Assembly (NCBI GenBank): GCA_022563135.1
Contig: JADFNZ010000065.1
Location: 1-8,848 of the forward strand
DNA length: 8,848 nt
Origin: Chloroflexota bacterium
Lineage (GTDB): Bacteria > Chloroflexota > Dehalococcoidia > DSTF01 > RBG-16-68-14
Reading direction: 5' to 3'
The position numbers were made by a program, and so were the translations under genes. Shown piece by piece: positions 5,978-8,848 of this stretch (its first letter is position 1; the number at the start of each line of letters is the position of its first letter). Below the pieces are notes generated by a model that searched no databases, had not been told where the DNA came from, and worked only from the letters and a program-made list of their open reading frames with translations.

Positions 5978-7639
5978 CTACATGCGGTCCGGCGCGTCCA
6001 TGCCCATCAGCTCCAGCGTCGTTGCGAGGACCAACCTGGCTGCCGCGCAGAGCTTGAGCCGCGCTCGCGACAGATTGACGTTGTCTTCGTCCACGACGCG
6101 GCATCGCTCGTAGAAATCGTGGAATGCGGTGGCTAGCTCCTGGGCGTAGTGCGGGAGGTGGTGTGGCTCCAGCGTGTGCGCGATCGACTCGATCAGCTCC
6201 GGCAGATAGAGCATCCTGCGAATGAGCGCGAGCTCCGCTTCGTGCGTGAGCAGGTGGACATCGCCATCGCCGTCGCCGGGTAGCCGCTCGCCGGCGTGGC
6301 TGAGCAGGCCGGCGATGCGTGCGTGCGCGTACTGGATGTAGTAGACGGGGTTCTCCGAGCTCTGCTGCTTGGCAAGTTCGAGGTCAAAGTCGATTGGAGC
6401 GTCGGCTGAGCGCGAGAGGAAGAAGAAGAGACAGGCGTCCTTGCCCACCTCTTCCATCACCTCGCGCAGCGTGATGATGTCGCCGCTGCGCTTTGAGATC
6501 TTGAGCACCTCGTCGCCGCGGCGGAGCGTCACGAGCTGGCCGATGATGATGTCGAGGCGCTCCGGCTCCACGCCGAGCGCCTCCACGGCGAGCTGGAGCG
6601 GCCGCACATGGCCCTGGTGATCGGCGCCCCAGATGTCGATCACGCGGTCGAACTTGCGGGCAAAGAACTTGTCGTAGTGGTAGCCGATGTCCGTCGCCAG
6701 ATAGGTGGGCGCGCCGCTCGAGCGAACGACGACCTCGTCCTTGTCGGCGCCGAGCTGGCTCGTCGCGAACCAGACCGCCCCCTCACGCTCAACGATGAGC
6801 TTCTTATCGCGCAGCTCACGCATCACCGTGTCGAAGTGGCCGGCATCGTAGACCGTCGCCTCGCGGTACCAGTGGTCGTAGTGGACGCCGAGGTCGTTCA
6901 GGTCGCGGCGGATCCACTCCATCACCCGCTCCATTCCGAAGCGGGTTAACTCCTCGGACGGCGGCTCGCCCGCGGGTCTGAGCATGCTCTCCGCGAACCG
7001 TTCGCGCGCCTGCTCCGCGAGTTCGACCATGTACGCGCCGGCGTAGCCATCCTCCGGTACCGGCGCCTCCCGCCCGAAGAGCTGCTGGTAGCGCGCATAG
7101 AGGGTGCGCGCGAAGACGTCGATCTGGGAGCCGGCGTCGTTGAAGTAGTACTCCGTCTCCACTTGGTAGCCCGCCGCCTGGAGCGCCCGCGCGAGCGTGC
7201 TCCCCAGCGCAGCCCAGCGCCCGTTACCGGCGTGGAGCGGGCCGGTCGGGTTGGCGCTGACGAACTCGACCTGGACCTTCTCGCCCTGGCCTACCGGCAC
7301 GTGGGCGAAGGCGGGTCCTGCTGCAAGGATGGCGTCGACCTGCTCGGCGAGCCAGCGCGGGCTGAGGTAGAAGTTGACGAATCCCGGCGGCGCCACCTCA
7401 ACCCGTTCGATCGCGGAGGAGTCCGGCAGATGGCGTACGAGCATCTCGCCCAGCTCTATCGGGTTCGCGCCGGCCGCTCGTGCGAGGCGGAAGGGCAGGT
7501 TCGTCGCGTACTCGCCGTGTTCGAGGCGTTGCGGGTGCTCGATCACGATCTCCGGCGGGGCGACCGCGGGCAGATCGCCGCTCTCCCGGGCCCGGCGTAC
7601 GGCCTCTTCCACCAGCAGCGCGATGTCTTGCTTGATCAT
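5978..7639 (-). CDS. argS: Arginyl-tRNA synthetase
   Basis: A class I aminoacyl-tRNA synthetase that charges tRNA(Arg) with arginine. It has 553 residues, full length for the family. In order: N-terminal Add-1 tRNA-recognition domain (about 1-100, with HGEYATNLPF and PPGFVNFYL), VEFVSANPTGPLHAGNGR with the HIGH-equivalent H-A-G-N at 136-139, YYFNDAG, the ATDIGYH and WGADHQGHV segments, KISKRSGD (380-387) as the KMSKS loop, then the DALR anticodon-binding domain from VYYIQYAHARI to the typical ArgRS C terminus (L-E-L-M-G-M-D-A-P-D-R-M). ATG 7639 was chosen because M-I-K-Q-D-I starts the Add-1 domain. The frame stays open to 7843 but that extension overlaps the upstream gene and looks like a shadow. 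It begins 31 nt after the DUF402 gene, probably the same operon. Confidence 0.97.
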   Translation of the reverse strand: MIKQDIALLVEEAVRRARESGDLPAVAPPEIVIEHPQRLEHGEYATNLPFRLARAAGANPIELGEMLVRHLPDSSAIERVEVAPPGFVNFYLSPRWLAEQVDAILAAGPAFAHVPVGQGEKVQVEFVSANPTGPLHAGNGRWAALGSTLARALQAAGYQVETEYYFNDAGSQIDVFARTLYARYQQLFGREAPVPEDGYAGAYMVELAEQARERFAESMLRPAGEPPSEELTRFGMERVMEWIRRDLNDLGVHYDHWYREATVYDAGHFDTVMRELRDKKLIVEREGAVWFATSQLGADKDEVVVRSSGAPTYLATDIGYHYDKFFARKFDRVIDIWGADHQGHVRPLQLAVEALGVEPERLDIIIGQLVTLRRGDEVLKISKRSGDIITLREVMEEVGKDACLFFFLSRSADAPIDFDLELAKQQSSENPVYYIQYAHARIAGLLSHAGERLPGDGDGDVHLLTHEAELALIRRMLYLPELIESIAHTLEPHHLPHYAQELATAFHDFYERCRVVDEDNVNLSRARLKLCAAARLVLATTLELMGMDAPDRM

Positions 7640-7670
7640 GTTCGGGTGGCCTGCAAGGTGCGGATGGCTG

Positions 7671-8150
7671 TCACGACGAGTCGAACGGGAACTCGCCTTT
7701 GCGGGCGAGCGCAAGCAGCTCCGCGACGGCTTCGCGCGCATGCTCCAACACGTCGGGAGGATAGCCCATGCGCGCGCTGTTTTCCAGAAAGTCGTCCTCG
7801 TCCAGGACCTCGGCATCGCCGCCGGCCATGATGCGCACGTCAAGATCCAAGTCGACGTACTTGATGTGTGCCGAACCGAACTCCGCGGGCGTGGTGACGT
7901 TGCAGTACCAGCCGTCGGGCGTGCCGTCCGGCTCCGTCAGGCGCATGACGTTGTACCAGCGGTCGGACCAGAAGTAGTTCTGCGTATTGTGCGTCGCTAT
8001 CCACGGGCCCTTCCAGGTCTGGAGCTCCTGGCCCGCGTAGTTGCTCGTGACGAGCAGTGACCCTTCCTGACGCACAAGCCAGGAATCGAACTCCCAGTGG
8101 GGAGAGCCGTCGTACTTCGTGGAGCAGACGTGGAAAGTTCGCGCTGGCAC
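7671..8150 (-). CDS. DUF402 domain protein (possible nucleotide/phosphoester hydrolase)
   Basis: A 159-residue protein of the DUF402 (FomD/Ntdp-like) family. Characterised relatives include a nucleoside di/triphosphatase and FomD of fosfomycin biosynthesis, both metal-dependent. Visible features: STKYDGSPHWEFD at 10-22, W-Y-N-V-M-R, GWYCNVTTP (80-88), the acidic metal-binding strand YVDLDLDVRI (98-107, Asp 100, 102 and 104), and LDEDDF (116-121) followed by a C-terminal helix with A-R-E-A-V-A-E-L-L. The start is GTG 8150, only 4 nt after the recG stop. No better start exists, and the STKYDG motif lies near the N terminus as in relatives. Placed between recG and argS, so co-transcription is likely. 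The specific substrate is unknown. Confidence 0.85.
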   Translation of the reverse strand: MPARTFHVCSTKYDGSPHWEFDSWLVRQEGSLLVTSNYAGQELQTWKGPWIATHNTQNYFWSDRWYNVMRLTEPDGTPDGWYCNVTTPAEFGSAHIKYVDLDLDVRIMAGGDAEVLDEDDFLENSARMGYPPDVLEHAREAVAELLALARKGEFPFDSS

Positions 8151-8154
8151 GTCG

Positions 8155-8848
8155 TTAGTGTACTTCGCCGGTGACCTGTTGGAACAGCCGCTCCACCTCC
8201 CTCGCGAGCGCCGCGTGTTCCGGCTTCGCCAGGTCGGGGTCGTCCTCCAGGATGCCCGCCGCTTCCGTCCGCGCGAGCTCGATCAGCCGTGTATCGAGGA
8301 GGCTGGCGACGCGAAAGTCCGGTAGGCCGGACTGCCGTGTGCCGAAGAATTCGCCCGGACCGCGCATGCGCAGGTCGGCGTCGGCGAGGCGAAAGCCGTC
8401 GGTCGTCTCCTCCATCAGCCGCAGCCGCTGCTGGGCATCTTGAGACGGGCTCTCTGCGAGCAGCAGGCAGTACGACTGGTCGCCACCGCGCCCAACCCTC
8501 CCGCGGAGCTGGTGGAGCTGCGCGAGCCCAAAGCGGTCGGCCCCCTCCACCAGCATGACTGTGGCGTTCGGCACGTCGATGCCGACCTCGACGACGGCCG
8601 TCGATACCAGGATCTGGGCGGCGCCCTCCCGGAAGCGCTGCATGGCGGCTTCCTTGTCGCGCCCTGTCATCCGTCCGTGCACGAGCTCTAGCGTGAGATC
8701 GGAGAAGATCTGCGTGGAGAGCTGCTCGTACTCCTGGACTGCGGCTTTTGCCTGGAGGGAGGCGGACTCCTCAACCAGCGGGCAGATGACGAACGCCTGG
8801 CGGCCCGCCGAGATCTGCTCGGCGAGGAAGTCGTAAGCGTCCTGGCGC
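8155..8848 (-). CDS. recG: ATP-dependent DNA helicase RecG, C-terminal part (5' end outside window)
   Basis: RecG remodels stalled replication forks and branched DNA. The 230 visible residues cover the second helicase domain. In order: RQAFVICPLVEESASLQAKA, LVHGRMTGRDKEAAM, motif V ILVSTAVVEVGIDVPNA (STAVVEVGID at 82-91 of the fragment), DRFGLAQLHQ, motif VI QLRGRVGRG (113-121), and the RecG-specific wedge-helicase C terminus RLADADLRMRGPGEFFGTRQ and LPDFRVASLLD. The last block separates RecG from Mfd and PriA. The gene runs off the right edge on the minus strand. The TAA at 8155-8157 is 4 nt from the GTG of the DUF402 gene. Confidence 0.95.
   Translation of the reverse strand, partial: RQDAYDFLAEQISAGRQAFVICPLVEESASLQAKAAVQEYEQLSTQIFSDLTLELVHGRMTGRDKEAAMQRFREGAAQILVSTAVVEVGIDVPNATVMLVEGADRFGLAQLHQLRGRVGRGGDQSYCLLLAESPSQDAQQRLRLMEETTDGFRLADADLRMRGPGEFFGTRQSGLPDFRVASLLDTRLIELARTEAAGILEDDPDLAKPEHAALAREVERLFQQVTGEVH

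Noticed and set aside
7163..7831. 222-codon plus-strand ORF
   Set aside because: It is antisense to argS, which has full-length, unambiguous motifs.
7640..7843. 68-residue N-terminal extension of argS
   Set aside because: The extension overlaps the DUF402 gene and is of low-quality composition; the ArgRS Add-1 domain starts at ATG 7639.

Overview
The window is 8.8 kb of bacterial DNA from a high-GC chromosome. Core genes such as gatA, argS and recG flank a short accessory stretch. Gene content, the ArgRS type and the high GC are compatible with a Chloroflexota (Thermomicrobia-like) or similar high-GC thermophile-related lineage. That assignment is an inference of low to moderate confidence.

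Plus strand, left half. The window opens inside gatA (C-terminal half of the glutamyl/aspartyl-tRNA amidotransferase A subunit). Eleven bases later comes a HicB-type antitoxin, then a HicA-type toxin gene overlapping it by 4 nt. The toxin reading frame is broken by an in-frame TAG just after the catalytic-histidine motif, so the toxin looks dead while the antitoxin looks intact. An 84-residue protein of unknown function follows. It overlaps (TTGA) a class I/II fold-type I PLP aminotransferase.

Accessory module, about 2.8-4.8 kb. After a 170-230 nt intergenic region with an extended -10 promoter and a dyad comes a two-gene operon: a RecF/OLD-like AAA (ABC-type) ATPase and, overlapping it by 4 nt, a DUF4276-like protein with TOPRIM-like acidic motifs. 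The pair has visibly lower GC and different codon use from its neighbours. It is followed directly by the orphan C-terminal end of an alpha/beta hydrolase gene. The simplest reading is that the pair was acquired and replaced or interrupted that hydrolase gene. ATPase plus TOPRIM-like nuclease is the layout of several phage-defence systems (OLD, Gabija, PARIS), so this is the best candidate in the window for a little-described defence system. Its function is not shown by the sequence.

Minus strand, right half. A GC-rich 14-bp perfect inverted repeat lies between the convergent gene sets. The minus-strand genes, in transcription order, are recG (C-terminal part only), a DUF402 protein, argS and an inositol monophosphatase-family phosphatase. 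They are closely spaced (4, 31 and 57 nt), so they probably form one operon of housekeeping genes. No tRNA, rRNA, CRISPR array, transposase or integrase was seen.
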